DNA of 64,000 nucleotides from Collimonas fungivorans Ter331. Lineage in GTDB: Bacteria; Pseudomonadota; Gammaproteobacteria; Burkholderiales; Burkholderiaceae_D. The position numbers were made by a program, and so were the translations under genes. Position 1 is the stretch's first letter. Each line of letters begins with the position of its first letter. Where the stretch lies: the NCBI RefSeq assembly GCF_000221045.1, contig NC_015856.1, positions 5,069,424-5,133,423 on the forward strand. Reading direction: 5' to 3'. Positions 39,885 to 52,797 of the stretch are shown piece by piece. The notes under the pieces are model-generated. The model was not told the DNA's origin. It did no database searches and saw only the letters and a list, made by a program, of their open reading frames with translations.

Positions 39885-41382
39885 GCGCATCGCCTCGCTC
39901 ACCGATTTTTTGCTGATGCGCATAGAGCGTGGCGCCAGACCCGCCAAGGGCGCCGGCGCGCCGCTCAACCGGCAGATTTACCAGGCCATCCGCGAAGCCA
40001 TCCTGTCGCAGCTGCTGCCGTCCGGCTGGCAACTGCCCTCCTCGCGCGACCTCGCGCGCGAACTGGCCATATCGCGCAATACCGTGACCTACGCCTACGA
40101 GCAGCTGATCGCCGAGGGTTACCTGGAAACCCGCGCCGGTTCCGGCACCTTCATCGCCGACACCACGCCCGACCAGATTCCCGAAATACGCCTGAACACG
40201 CCGCCGCTGACCGATCCCAGCGGCCAGTCGGAACTGTCGGCCCACGGCGCGTTGCTGATCCAGCAAGCCGGCGTCAGCGATTTGCAGTGGGGACCTTTCA
40301 TGCCGGGCGTGCCGGACGTCACCCTGTTTCCGAACAAGATCTGGAGCCGCCTGCAAAACAAGCACTGGCGCCGTTCGCGCGCCGAGCTGCTGACCTACGG
40401 CGACGCCGGCGGCTACCTGCCGCTGCGCGAAGCGGTGGCCGAATACCTGCGCATCGCGCGCTCGGTCAACTGCACCGCCAACCAGGTGATCATCACCACC
40501 GGCATCCACCAGTCGCTGGATATCGTGGTCAAGCTGCTGGGCGAGCACGGCGACAGTGCCTGGGTCGAAGATCCGTGCTATTGGGGCACGCGCAGCGTAC
40601 TCAACTCGCTCGGCATCAAGCCGGTCGCGATCCCGGTCGACGCCGAAGGCATGCGCATGCGCCTGGCCAACCTGCGCCAGCCGCCGCGCTTCATCTGCGC
40701 CACGCCGTCGCACCAGTATCCGCTGGGCATGGTGATGAGCCTGTCGCGGCGGCGCATGCTGCTCGAGTATGCCGCGACCCGCAAGGTCTGGATCATCGAA
40801 GACGACTACGACAGCGAATTCCGCTATGGCAGCCGGCCGCTGGCGTCCTTGCAAGGCATGGATACCGATGACCGCGTGCTATACATGGGCACTTTCAGCA
40901 AGACCATGTTTCCCAGCCTGCGCATCGGTTTCATGGTGGTGCCGGAAACGCTGGCGACGGCGTTTGCGATCGGCGTCTCCGAGCTGTACCGCGGCAGCCA
41001 GGTATTCATGCAGGCAGTCATGGCCGACTTCATGACCGAAGGCCATTTCGCCTCGCACATCCGGCGCATGCGGGTCCTGTATGCCGAGCGCCTGCACTTG
41101 CTGCAAGCCGCGATCGAACGCCATTTCGGCGACCGCATCACGCTCACCGGCGGCGAAGCCGGCCTGCACCTGGCGCTGGGCCTGCCGGAGCAATGCGACG
41201 ACCTCGCCATCAGCCGCGCCGCACGCGCCGAGGGCATCGTGGCGCGGCCGCTGTCGCGCTATTTCATGAACGCCGGGGCCAGGCACCAGGGCTTGCTGCT
41301 GGGTTATGCCTGCGTACCGAATGAACAGATTGCGCCGTCTTTCGACAAGCTGGCGGCGATCATAAAAACCCACTGGAAATGA
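39883..41382 (+). CDS. gabR: MocR-family regulator, GabR-like
   Basis: 499 residues from TTG 39883 (GGAG 5 bases ahead); ATG 39916 is an alternative. N-terminal GntR-type winged helix (QAIREAILSQLLPSGWQLPSSRDLARELAISRNTVTYAYEQL) fused to an aminotransferase-like domain with the PLP Lys (YMGTFSKTMFPSLRIGF) and EDDYDSEFRY. GabR senses GABA through PLP and activates gab genes. The divergent gabT, transporter and gabD genes are the obvious targets. Could also be PdxR-like, but context favours GabR. Confidence 0.85.
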   Translation: MRIASLTDFLLMRIERGARPAKGAGAPLNRQIYQAIREAILSQLLPSGWQLPSSRDLARELAISRNTVTYAYEQLIAEGYLETRAGSGTFIADTTPDQIPEIRLNTPPLTDPSGQSELSAHGALLIQQAGVSDLQWGPFMPGVPDVTLFPNKIWSRLQNKHWRRSRAELLTYGDAGGYLPLREAVAEYLRIARSVNCTANQVIITTGIHQSLDIVVKLLGEHGDSAWVEDPCYWGTRSVLNSLGIKPVAIPVDAEGMRMRLANLRQPPRFICATPSHQYPLGMVMSLSRRRMLLEYAATRKVWIIEDDYDSEFRYGSRPLASLQGMDTDDRVLYMGTFSKTMFPSLRIGFMVVPETLATAFAIGVSELYRGSQVFMQAVMADFMTEGHFASHIRRMRVLYAERLHLLQAAIERHFGDRITLTGGEAGLHLALGLPEQCDDLAISRAARAEGIVARPLSRYFMNAGARHQGLLLGYACVPNEQIAPSFDKLAAIIKTHWK

Positions 41383-41402
41383 TTTTTACCCAAGGAGATC
41401 AG

Positions 41403-42170
41403 ATGAAGAAGCTTATTGTCACGCTGGCGCTGACCGCGGCCGCCGCCTCGGCCTCGGCCCAGAACGCACCCTCGCGGCTGGACGAAGTCGTCAAATCAGG
41501 CAACCTGCGGGTATGCATGACCGGCGATTACAAGCCGTTTACGTTTTTCAAGAGCGACAACAGTTTCGAAGGCATCGATGTCGACCTGGCGCGCTCGCTG
41601 GCCAAGGCGCTCGGGGTCGAAGCGCGCTTCGTCAAGACCAGCTGGACCAACCTGACCGGCGATTTCCTGGAGAAATGCGATATCGCCATGGGCGGCGTAT
41701 CGGTGACGCTGGAACGGCAAAAGAAGGTATCGTTTTCGGCGCCACACATGGTGGATGGCAAAGCCGCGATTGCACGTTGCGCCGATGCCGCAAAATTCCA
41801 GTCGCTGGCGGCGATCGACCAGCCGTCCACGCGCGCCATCGTCAACCCGGGCGGCACCAACGAGCGTTTCGCCCGCGCCAACTACAAGCAGGCGCAGCTG
41901 ATCCTGCACCCGGACAACGTCACCATCTTCGACCAGATCGTGCAGGGCAAAGCCGACGTGATGGTGACCGACGCCAGCGAAACCCTGTGGCAGGCCAAGC
42001 TGCATCCGCAACTGTGCTCGATCCGTCCGGAGCAGCCGCTGCAGTTTTCGGAAAAGGCGTTCATGCTGCCGCGCGGCGACGTGCCGTTCAAGGAGTTCGT
42101 CGATACCTGGATGCACCAGCTGAAGGCGACCGGCGACTATGACCGGGTGGTCAATCAATGGCTCAAGTAA
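41403..42170 (+). CDS. pheC: Periplasmic cyclohexadienyl dehydratase
   Basis: 255 residues from ATG 41403 (AAGGAGATC ahead). Signal peptide (cleavage near ASA-Q, residue 20). The binding-protein-like fold carries RVCMTGDYKPF, DIAMGGVSVTLERQ, NPGGTNERFARANYK and HPDNVTIF, the signature of Pseudomonas aeruginosa PheC. PheC converts prephenate or arogenate to phenylpyruvate or phenylalanine in the periplasm. It lies 20 bases after the gabR-like gene, in the same direction. Confidence 0.85.
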   Translation: MKKLIVTLALTAAAASASAQNAPSRLDEVVKSGNLRVCMTGDYKPFTFFKSDNSFEGIDVDLARSLAKALGVEARFVKTSWTNLTGDFLEKCDIAMGGVSVTLERQKKVSFSAPHMVDGKAAIARCADAAKFQSLAAIDQPSTRAIVNPGGTNERFARANYKQAQLILHPDNVTIFDQIVQGKADVMVTDASETLWQAKLHPQLCSIRPEQPLQFSEKAFMLPRGDVPFKEFVDTWMHQLKATGDYDRVVNQWLK

Positions 42171-42191
42171 ACTGCTAAATAAGCTGCTAAC

Positions 42192-43007
42192 TCAGCCTTG
42201 CTTGCTTGCCGCCTGCTGCGCGGCCAGCTTGCTCTTCTTGATCGATTTCAGGTGGGCGGCGACAGCGGTCGCCAGCTGGCGCGCCCACAGGGAGACGCCG
42301 CTGGCCGACGGATGGTAGCCGTCGGACGCCATCAGGGCGCGGTCGTTGATATCGATCAGGATAGGCACCCGCGTCACCCGCAAGTGGCCGAGATCGGCCG
42401 GCAGTTCGGCGATCAGCTGCTCCACCGTTTCATCCAGCACCTTGGCTTTCAGGCCCAGCACGTAACGCAGGGGTTCCGGCAGCGCCGGGAAGGCATGGAT
42501 CGGCGGAATCCCGGATATCACGATCAGGCGCGGGTCCAGCTGCGCCTGCAAGTCGCGCATCAATTGCAGCAGCTCGGTCCGGTAGCGGCGGCAAGAGCGG
42601 AACGCGGTGGTGTCGTTGACGCCGAAAGCGATCAGCACGATATCCACCTTTTGCGAGGCCACCTGCGGCAGCATGGTCTTGACGGCGTCGCTCAGGGTGG
42701 CGCCGTTTTCGCCGACCGCCTGCCAGGTCACGGTACGCTGCAGGCGCATCGCCAGCGCCGCCGCAAACTGGCCGGTAATCGCTTCGTAATGGGTGGCGAC
42801 GCCGACCCCGGCTACCGGCGACTCGCCGATAGTCAGCAAGGCCAGCGGCCGCTGCGGCGGCTCAGTGCTGCCGGCGATCCGGGCCTGGCCGATGGTCGGT
42901 CCCATCGCTTCCGGCAGGCGTGGCGTGATGCGGCGCGTGCGACGGCCTTGTATCAGCAGCCATGGCAAGAGCGGTAATGCGATCAGTTCCGGCAACCAGC
43001 GGCGCAC
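42192..43007 (-). CDS. SGNH/GDSL-family hydrolase
   Basis: 271 residues from GTG 43007 (AGGAGA ahead). Block I is LLTIGES (GES in place of GDS), block II NGATLSD, block III FGVNDT and block V DGYHPS, giving a Ser-Asp-His set. A short hydrophobic N-terminal segment (LIALPLLPWLLI) may anchor or export it. Such enzymes are lipases, esterases or deacetylases of sugars or the cell wall; the substrate is not readable from sequence. Confidence 0.85.
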   Translation of the reverse strand: MRRWLPELIALPLLPWLLIQGRRTRRITPRLPEAMGPTIGQARIAGSTEPPQRPLALLTIGESPVAGVGVATHYEAITGQFAAALAMRLQRTVTWQAVGENGATLSDAVKTMLPQVASQKVDIVLIAFGVNDTTAFRSCRRYRTELLQLMRDLQAQLDPRLIVISGIPPIHAFPALPEPLRYVLGLKAKVLDETVEQLIAELPADLGHLRVTRVPILIDINDRALMASDGYHPSASGVSLWARQLATAVAAHLKSIKKSKLAAQQAASKQG

Positions 43008-43100
43008 GTCATGTCTCCTTGATTTTGCTATCGTCACAGATAAACTGTTTATATGATTTTGCTCAACGGCAAACAATTATAGTGGTTACTGTCCTTAAAT

Positions 43101-43907
43101 TCACTCTATCTTCAAGCCCTTTAATTCCGGCTTGACCGGCGGCGGCTTCAGTTTCAGATCCGCCAGGGTTTCCAGCAGGATGCTGGCGATCGCCAGGTTG
43201 CGGTGGGTCTTGGAATTGGCCGGGATCACATACCAGGGCGCGTGGTCGGCGTCGGTCGCCTGGATCGCCTTGCCGAACAATGCCTGGTATTTATCCCAGC
43301 TTTTGCGCTCTTCCAGGTCTTGCAGGTCGAATTTCCAGTGTTTGGCCGGATCGTCGATGCGTTCCTGCAGGCGGTTGCGCTGCTCGTCCTTGGAGATATG
43401 CAACAGGCACTTGATGACGGTGGTGCCGGTTTCCGCCAGCATTCTTTCGAAATCGCGGATCTGTGCGTAGCGGCGCTCGCATTCGGCGTCGTCAATCCAG
43501 TCGTGCACACGGGTGATCAGCACGTCTTCATAATGGCTGCGGTTGAAGACCACGATCTCGCCTTGCTGCGGCACCTGCTGGTGTACCCGCCACAGGTAAT
43601 CGTGGGCGCGCTCGATGGTGCTGGGCGCCTTGAAGTTGGCAATCTGGATACCCTGCGGATTGATCAGGTTGAACACCCCTTTTACGGTGCCGTCCTTGCC
43701 GCTGGTGTCGGTGCCCTGCAACACCACCAGCACTTTGTGCTGCTGGCCGGCATACAGCATTTCCTGCAGTACGGCGATTTCCGCCGCCAGCGCGGCTACC
43801 TGCTCCCGGTCCTTGACCTTGTCGCCGCTGGACAGCGGCTTCTGCTCGGCGTCGGCATCCTTGATCTTGGTCTGTTTGCCGGCGCGGAACTGCTTGCATG
43901 CTTTCAT
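43101..43907 (-). CDS. ppk2: Polyphosphate kinase 2 (PPK2 family)
   Basis: 268 residues from ATG 43907; the frame is open upstream but the PPK2 domain starts here. Walker A LQGTDTSGKDG, NLINPQGIQ, FKAPS, NRSHYEDVLITRVH and ERKSWDKYQ are PPK2 signatures. PPK2 proteins of this size phosphorylate nucleotides (AMP/ADP/GDP) using polyphosphate. No ppx or ppk1 gene is adjacent. Confidence 0.92.
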   Translation of the reverse strand: MKACKQFRAGKQTKIKDADAEQKPLSSGDKVKDREQVAALAAEIAVLQEMLYAGQQHKVLVVLQGTDTSGKDGTVKGVFNLINPQGIQIANFKAPSTIERAHDYLWRVHQQVPQQGEIVVFNRSHYEDVLITRVHDWIDDAECERRYAQIRDFERMLAETGTTVIKCLLHISKDEQRNRLQERIDDPAKHWKFDLQDLEERKSWDKYQALFGKAIQATDADHAPWYVIPANSKTHRNLAIASILLETLADLKLKPPPVKPELKGLKIE

Positions 43908-43960
43908 TGCTCTCTCCGATGACCTTGGGAAGGTATTGCTGCGCTTATTGTGACTGCGGG

Positions 43961-44401
43961 CTACAGAATGCCGTGCAGGTTGCCCAGCGCATGCTCGATC
44001 TTGATGCAGCTGTCCATCTCCACCTGGATGCCGTTGGCGCGCGCCTTGGCGGCCGCCGCTTCGTTGACGATGCCGAGCTGCATCCAGACGCAGCGGGCGT
44101 CGATCATGATCGCCTCGCCGACGATGGGTGGGATGTCTTCCGCCTTGCGGAAACAATCGACGATATCGATTTTCTGCTGGTCCGCCGCCAGCGCCTTGGC
44201 GGCGTCGAACAGGTTGGCGTAACAAGGCTCGCCCAGGATCTGGGCGCCGACGTGCATCGGATTGACCGGGATGATGCGGTAACCGCGTTCCTGCATGTAG
44301 CGGGCTACGCCGTAGCTCGGCCGGTCCGGTTTGGTGGACAGGCCGACGATGGCGATGATCGGGTTGGCGGCGTTGGGTACGGGAGCGGATGTGTTTGGCA
44401 T
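43961..44401 (-). CDS. CoA-binding domain protein (YccU-type)
   Basis: 146 residues. Rossmann-type CoA-binding fold with IAIVGLSTKPDRPSYGVARYMQERGYRIIPVNP and a later DARCVWMQLGIVNEAAAAKA. These stand-alone proteins resemble the CoA-binding part of succinyl-CoA synthetase; their role is not settled. The same transcript may include ppk2 (53 bases downstream on the minus strand). Confidence 0.88.
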   Translation of the reverse strand: MPNTSAPVPNAANPIIAIVGLSTKPDRPSYGVARYMQERGYRIIPVNPMHVGAQILGEPCYANLFDAAKALAADQQKIDIVDCFRKAEDIPPIVGEAIMIDARCVWMQLGIVNEAAAAKARANGIQVEMDSCIKIEHALGNLHGIL

Positions 44402-44515
44402 GGGTAGGGAAATCGTCTTGTCAGCCTAAGGGAAATCCTCGTGCACTTTGCATGATGCTTTTGCGTAATCTTACCGCGAGAACCTGATGTTCTGCCAGCC
44501 GCCCCAGGCACGCCG

Positions 44516-45286
44516 CTACTTGGCGAAGTAAGTAGCGTATATCTTGTCGTAGCTGCCGTTGCTGTGCAAGGTTTTCAGTGCGCCGTTAATCTTTGCCAGC
44601 AGGTCGGTGTCCGCCGGCCGTACCGCGATACCGTAATATTCTTTTTCGAACCTGTCGCTTTCGATCAGCTTGAAACCCTTGTCCTTGTTGAATTTCAGGT
44701 GATTCGCCACCGCGCCGTTATCGCCCACGGCCGCATCCACGCCGCCGTTGTCCACTTCCTTCAGCAGCAGCGGCAAACTTTCGAAACGCACCAGCGCATT
44801 ACTGGTTTTGCCAAGCATTTTCTGCATGATGGTATCGGCGCTGGTGCCGGCCGTGACGCCGACCCGGTGCGCCTGTTTCAAATCGTCCGGACTGCCGATG
44901 TTTTTGCCCGGCGACACCAGGATGACCTGCTTGGCCTCGAAATACGGATCGGAGAAAAGCATGCTTTGCTTGCGTTCATCGGTAATCGTGACGCCGGAGG
45001 CGATGATGTCGATGTCGGCATTGGCCAGGGTGGAGAAAATCCCTTCCCACGGCGTATTCACCCAGACAATCTTGATGCCGGCCTGGTCCGCCACCGCCTG
45101 CATGATGTCGACATCGAAGCCGACGATCTTGCCGTTGGTGTCTACCGAGCCAAACGGCGCGAATGCGGCATTCATGCCGACCCGGTAAACCTTGGGCGTA
45201 GGCGCGGTGTTGGCGGGTTTTTCGCAGGCGCACAGGCCGATTGCCAGCAAGGCGACGGTCAGGAAATGCAGCAGCCGGATTTTCAT
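44516..45286 (-). CDS. Amino-acid ABC transporter binding lipoprotein
   Basis: 256 residues, SBP family 3. Lipoprotein signal with lipobox LCAC (Cys 21). VGMNAAFAPFGSVDTNGKIVGFDVDIMQAVADQAG and PWEGIFSTLANADIDIIASGVTIT are typical of polar amino-acid receptors (ArtJ/GlnH group). No permease or ATPase genes are adjacent. Confidence 0.88.
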   Translation of the reverse strand: MKIRLLHFLTVALLAIGLCACEKPANTAPTPKVYRVGMNAAFAPFGSVDTNGKIVGFDVDIMQAVADQAGIKIVWVNTPWEGIFSTLANADIDIIASGVTITDERKQSMLFSDPYFEAKQVILVSPGKNIGSPDDLKQAHRVGVTAGTSADTIMQKMLGKTSNALVRFESLPLLLKEVDNGGVDAAVGDNGAVANHLKFNKDKGFKLIESDRFEKEYYGIAVRPADTDLLAKINGALKTLHSNGSYDKIYATYFAK

Positions 45287-45410
45287 TTTGCCTTCTCCAT
45301 TTTTGCAGGCAGCAGATGCCTGTGCTTTTCAGCCATCTTAGTGGAAGACCCCGGTGGCGTCATTAAAAAGCAGGATGACAAATGATAAAGATTGTCAGGT
45401 CGGACAACAA

Positions 45411-45432
45411 AAAAGCAGCCGAAGCTGCTTTT
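45411..45432 (-). terminator. Intrinsic terminator of the ATP synthase operon
   Basis: AAAAGCAGC (45411-45419) and GCTGCTTTT (45424-45432) form a 9-bp stem with a 4-base CGAA/TTCG loop. Read on the minus strand it ends in a T-rich run (45410 downward). It lies 46 bases after the atpC stop. Confidence 0.9.
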
Positions 45433-45478
45433 CCTTGTTGCCATCCGAACTGGCGCGAATTGGCTATTAGCTGCCGGA

Positions 45479-45904
45479 TCAGCGTCCTTTTTGACGCAAT
45501 TTCGCAATCGCCGCCAATTGTGCAATCGCTGCCGACAACTCGGACTGTGCTTTTGCGTAATCGATCAGGGATTCCTTGTTGGTCAGCGCTTCTTCAGCGC
45601 GGCGCTTGGCTTCGCTAGCCTTCGCTTCGTCCAGGTCGGCGCCGCGGATCGCAGTGTCGGCCAGAACGGTAACGTGGTTCGGCTGCACTTCCAGCAAACC
45701 GCCGGCAACGAACACGAACTCGTCCTGCGCCTGGCCTGCCACCTTGATCCGTACCGCGCCCGGCTTGATGCGCGTGATCAGCGGGGTGTGACGAGGATAA
45801 ATCCCCAGCTCGCCCGACTCGCCCGGCAACGCGACGAATTCGGCTTCGCCGGAGAAGATCATCTCTTCCGCGGAAACAACGTCTACGTGAATAGTGTTTG
45901 CCAT
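45479..45904 (-). CDS. atpC: ATP synthase epsilon subunit
   Basis: 141 residues from ATG 45904 ([14 protein letters not shown]). [30 protein letters not shown] is the standard beta-sandwich of subunit epsilon, and a two-helix C-terminus follows. It belongs to the F1 central stalk and inhibits ATP hydrolysis. Last gene of the operon, followed by the terminator at 45411-45432. Confidence 0.97.
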   Translation of the reverse strand: MANTIHVDVVSAEEMIFSGEAEFVALPGESGELGIYPRHTPLITRIKPGAVRIKVAGQAQDEFVFVAGGLLEVQPNHVTVLADTAIRGADLDEAKASEAKRRAEEALTNKESLIDYAKAQSELSAAIAQLAAIAKLRQKGR

Positions 45905-45984
45905 CTTAAACCCTTTGTTGTCCATGAAGTCACTAACGGGAAGCGCCGGAGCCGCTCAGCTGCGGCAGCTCCGGCGCTTGCCGC

Positions 45985-47418
<1,434 letters not shown>

Positions 47419-47434
47419 TTAAACGCAGTTTGCG

Positions 47435-48307
47435 TTACACCGCAGCAGCACCGGCGACGATCTCGGACAATTCCTTGGTGATCGCAGCTTGACGCGTCTT
47501 GTTGTAGACCAGTTTCAATTCGCCGATCACGTTACCCGCGTTGTCGCTGGCCGACTTCATCGCCACCATGCGCGCCGATTGCTCGGACGCCATGTTTTCT
47601 GCGACAGCCTGATAAATCAGCGCTTCCACGTAACGCACCAGCAATTCATCGATGACGCTTTGCACATCCGGCTCGTAAATGTAGTCCCAGGAATGCGAAC
47701 CTTCTTTATCGGCCTCAAGACGATCGCTCGACAGCGGCAGCAACTGCTGCAGCATCGGCTCTTGCTTCATCGTGTTGATGAACTTGGTGTACACCAGATA
47801 AACCGCGTCCAGGCGACCTTCCTGGTAAGCGTCGAGCAGCACCTTGACTGGCCCGATCAGCTTGTCCAGATGCGGCGTATCGCCCAGTTGCACGGCATGC
47901 GCAACGACCTTGGCGCCGATCCGGTTGAGGAAACCCAGACCCTTGTTGCCGATCGCTACTGCCTGAACCTTGTTGCCTTGTCCTTCCAGCTCACGCAGTT
48001 TCGCGGTCAGCAAACGCAAGGAGTTGGTGTTCATGCCGCCGCACAGACCTTTGTCTGTGGTGACGACGATGAAACCAACGTTCTTGGAGTTGTCCTGCTT
48101 CACCATGAACGGGTGCGTGTACTCTGGATTGGCTTGCGACAAGTTAGAAGCGATATTACGAATCTTGTCACTGTAGGGACGTGCCGCACGCATCCGGTCC
48201 TGCGCCTTGCGCATTTTGGATGCGGCGACCATTTCCATCGCCTTGGTGATCTTCTTCGTATTTTCTACGCTCTTGATCTTGCTGCGTATCTCTTTACCTG
48301 TAGCCAT
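47435..48307 (-). CDS. atpG: ATP synthase gamma subunit
   Basis: 290 residues. The N-terminal helix [33 protein letters not shown] and C-terminal helix ([28 protein letters not shown]) form the rotating coiled coil; [10 protein letters not shown] is conserved. It is the central rotor shaft linking F1 and Fo. Sits 49 bases before atpD in the operon. Confidence 0.98.
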   Translation of the reverse strand: MATGKEIRSKIKSVENTKKITKAMEMVAASKMRKAQDRMRAARPYSDKIRNIASNLSQANPEYTHPFMVKQDNSKNVGFIVVTTDKGLCGGMNTNSLRLLTAKLRELEGQGNKVQAVAIGNKGLGFLNRIGAKVVAHAVQLGDTPHLDKLIGPVKVLLDAYQEGRLDAVYLVYTKFINTMKQEPMLQQLLPLSSDRLEADKEGSHSWDYIYEPDVQSVIDELLVRYVEALIYQAVAENMASEQSARMVAMKSASDNAGNVIGELKLVYNKTRQAAITKELSEIVAGAAAV

Positions 48308-48324
48308 TCCGTGCTCCAGTTAAA

Positions 48325-49866
<1,542 letters not shown>

Positions 49867-49922
49867 ATAAACTCCTAAAATTTTTCTCGTTGCTCACGCA
49901 GTTACGTAAATACGCAGGGGTC

Positions 49923-50462
49923 TCAGGCAGCCAAAGCCGCATGCAGCTCTTGCAGCTTGGCGCGTACCGAGGTGTCGAACACTTCGTCGCCGACTACTAC
50001 GCGTACGCCGCCGATCAGCGAGTTATCCACAGTTACCGATGGGTTCAGCTTGCGGCCGAACTTCTTTTCCAGCGTCGCGATCAGATCTTTCACCTGCGCT
50101 TCGGTCATTTCAAAAGCACTGGTGATCTCGGCATCGGCAGCGCCTTCTTGTGCATTCTTCAGCACTTGAAATTGCTCTGCGATTTCCGGCAAGGCGACCA
50201 GGCGGCCGTTGTCAACCAGCGTCGCGACGAAGTTCTTGGCTTCGGCGTTGGCTGCCTGCGGCGACTTCAACAGCGCCAAAAACGTATCCGCGACCTGCTG
50301 CTGCGAGACGGCCGGATTGTGGGCCAGCGCCTTGACATCGGAATGGACCGCTACCTGGCCCATTTCGGCAACCAGATTCGCCCACGCAGCCAGGTCTTGC
50401 GACTTGGCTACACGGAACAGCGCTTCTGCATAAGGACGAGCAATCGTTGCAAGTTCAGCCAT
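49923..50462 (-). CDS. atpH: ATP synthase delta subunit
   Basis: 179 residues. [16 protein letters not shown] at the N-terminus and [28 protein letters not shown] at the C-terminus are OSCP/delta signatures. It links the peripheral stalk (AtpF) to F1. Only 2 bases separate it from the atpF stop. Confidence 0.97.
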   Translation of the reverse strand: MAELATIARPYAEALFRVAKSQDLAAWANLVAEMGQVAVHSDVKALAHNPAVSQQQVADTFLALLKSPQAANAEAKNFVATLVDNGRLVALPEIAEQFQVLKNAQEGAADAEITSAFEMTEAQVKDLIATLEKKFGRKLNPSVTVDNSLIGGVRVVVGDEVFDTSVRAKLQELHAALAA

Positions 50463-50464
50463 GA

Positions 50465-50935
50465 TTACAGCTCTGTTTTCAATTGGTTCAGCAAATCGGC
50501 ATGCGCCGCGCTGTTGACTTCGCGCTTGAGGATCTGTTCGGCGCCTTTGACCGCAAGGGTCGCAACTTCACCGCGCAGAGCTTCGCGTGCTTTAGTCATT
50601 TGCTGTTCCGCTTCGGCTTTAGCGTTAGCGATGATGCGAGCAGCTTCTTCGGAAGCCGTTTTCTTGGCTTCGTCGACGATCAGCTGGCCGCGCTTTTCAG
50701 CTTCGCCAATACGCTTTTGACCTTCGTCGCGCGCGGTCGCCAGTTCTGCCGTAGCGCGCTTTTCAGCGGCTGCCAGATCTGCCTTGCCGCGATCAGCGGC
50801 TGCCAGGCCGTCCGCAATCTTCTTGGCGCGCTCATCGAGCGCCTTGGTCAGTGGCGGCCACACGAATTTCATCGTGAACAGCGCCAGGACAAAGAAGACC
50901 ACGAACTGAGCAAACAATGTTGCGTTTAAGTTCAC
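50465..50935 (-). CDS. atpF: ATP synthase subunit b
   Basis: 156 residues. One N-terminal membrane helix ([23 protein letters not shown]) and a long charged coiled coil rich in Ala, Lys and Glu. A dimer forms the peripheral stalk. Typical length and place between atpE and atpH. Confidence 0.97.
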   Translation of the reverse strand: MNLNATLFAQFVVFFVLALFTMKFVWPPLTKALDERAKKIADGLAAADRGKADLAAAEKRATAELATARDEGQKRIGEAEKRGQLIVDEAKKTASEEAARIIANAKAEAEQQMTKAREALRGEVATLAVKGAEQILKREVNSAAHADLLNQLKTEL

Positions 50936-51001
50936 GGTAATTTCCTTCTCAGAATAACGTGTGCTGAAGTGTCTCAGCAGATTCGGCTACGCCTGATTAA
51001 A

Positions 51002-51280
<279 letters not shown>

Positions 51281-51338
51281 TTAATACAAAAAAACAAAAC
51301 CAAAACAAGAACAACTACTAATTCAAATCCGGCGCCGG

Positions 51339-52163
51339 TTAGTGCGCCTCATGTGCTTGGCCGATGTACACCAGCGTCAGCATCATGAAAATGAACGCTT
51401 GCAGCAACACGATCAGGATGTGGAAGATGGCCCAGATCGAACCGGCCACGACATGTCCAACAAAACCAAATGCGGTGGCGGTGGAACCGAGCAGCGCGAT
51501 CAGCAGGAACAACAGTTCGCCGGCATACATGTTGCCGAACAGCCGCATCGCCAGCGACACTGTCTTTGCAGCGAATTCGATCAGGTTCAGCAGCAGGTTG
51601 GCAGGGGCCAGCCAGATGCCGAAAGGAGCCGCCACCAGCTCATGCAGGAAACCGCCGAAACCCTTGATCTTGAAGCTGTAGTACAGCATCAGCACCAGCA
51701 CGCCGAGAGCGATGCCCATGGTGCCGTTGAGGTCGGCGGTCGGCACTACGCGATGATGGGAAATCAGGCCGTCAAGACCAACCATTTTGAAGAAAGTGGA
51801 GAACAGATCAACCGGCAGGAAGTCGAGCGAGTTCATCAGGGCGACCCAGATGAACACCGTCAGCGCCAGCGGCGCGATGAAGCTGCGGTCGCCGTGGACG
51901 ATGCCCTTGGCCTGGTCGTCGACCATCTCGACCACCATTTCGACGAACGCCTGGAAGCGGCCCGGCACGCCGGCAGTCGCTTTGCGCGCGGCGAGATACA
52001 TCAGCAGGCAGCCGACCACGCCGGCGAACACCGACCAGAAGATCGTGTCGATATTGATGATCGAAAAATCGACTATCTTGGATTGATGGCCAGTGGAAAA
52101 ATGTCCAAGGTGATGGACAATATACTCTGAGGGGGTTAGTGCGTCGCTTGAAGCTACAGTCAT
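51339..52163 (-). CDS. atpB: ATP synthase subunit a
   Basis: 274 residues with 5-6 membrane helices. The key Arg lies in the fourth helix ([21 protein letters not shown]), and the C-terminal helix ends [13 protein letters not shown]. It forms the proton half-channels against the c-ring. The start overlaps the atpI stop by 4 bases. Confidence 0.97.
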   Translation of the reverse strand: MTVASSDALTPSEYIVHHLGHFSTGHQSKIVDFSIINIDTIFWSVFAGVVGCLLMYLAARKATAGVPGRFQAFVEMVVEMVDDQAKGIVHGDRSFIAPLALTVFIWVALMNSLDFLPVDLFSTFFKMVGLDGLISHHRVVPTADLNGTMGIALGVLVLMLYYSFKIKGFGGFLHELVAAPFGIWLAPANLLLNLIEFAAKTVSLAMRLFGNMYAGELLFLLIALLGSTATAFGFVGHVVAGSIWAIFHILIVLLQAFIFMMLTLVYIGQAHEAH

Positions 52164-52504
52164 GATCGATGTCTAAAAAGTAAGATTATGTAACTTTTAA
52201 GTACCACGATGAAGCTGACGATGAATGCCGGCCAATTCAAATCGTGGTACAACCATACGACCGCGCCTACCAGCGCAATCGTTGTAGCAATTTTGACAAA
52301 CTCACCGATGAAAAAAGACATCGGGTTGGCGCCGCCTGGCTTGCGCGCGCTGATGTAAAGACGGAGAGCAAACAGTCCGTTGGGAACCGCGCAGCACACA
52401 CCACCTAAAAGCGCAGAACAGAATCCGGATACGCCGGCCAGTAAACCTGCCACACTTGCCAGCACTGCCGTAGTAACAAATTGCATAAGCACGATGCGCA
52501 GCAT
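52160..52504 (-). CDS. atpI: ATP synthase accessory protein AtpI
   Basis: 114 residues, four hydrophobic helices, with [17 protein letters not shown] and the [21 protein letters not shown] region typical of AtpI/UncI. The family helps c-ring assembly or magnesium supply. First gene of the operon; its promoter lies in the 293-base gap towards parB, in which I see no other gene. Confidence 0.93.
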   Translation of the reverse strand: MLRIVLMQFVTTAVLASVAGLLAGVSGFCSALLGGVCCAVPNGLFALRLYISARKPGGANPMSFFIGEFVKIATTIALVGAVVWLYHDLNWPAFIVSFIVVLKSYIILLFRHRS

Positions 52505-52797
52505 ACTGACCCAATATTGTGCGAAGCCGCTGTTCTTGTAGCGTAGTTGACGAACGCGGCTGACGCAGTTGGCAGAAGCAGCTGATATGCTCAGTTAATG
52601 CAAGTCCACGGCTGATTTAGAAGCCCGAGGATTATAAAGGCTGGGCGCGGCTTTCGTCAAACTTTTGCTGCCGAATCATAAGCTTATGCAACAGATCCGC
52701 TTGCCTGCGGAAGCCCGTTTCGCGGGCCGTGCCACCGTATCGGCAATTGTCCTGATGGCGATTTTTGCACCAATAATGTGAAGTGCCTTGTTTTTTT

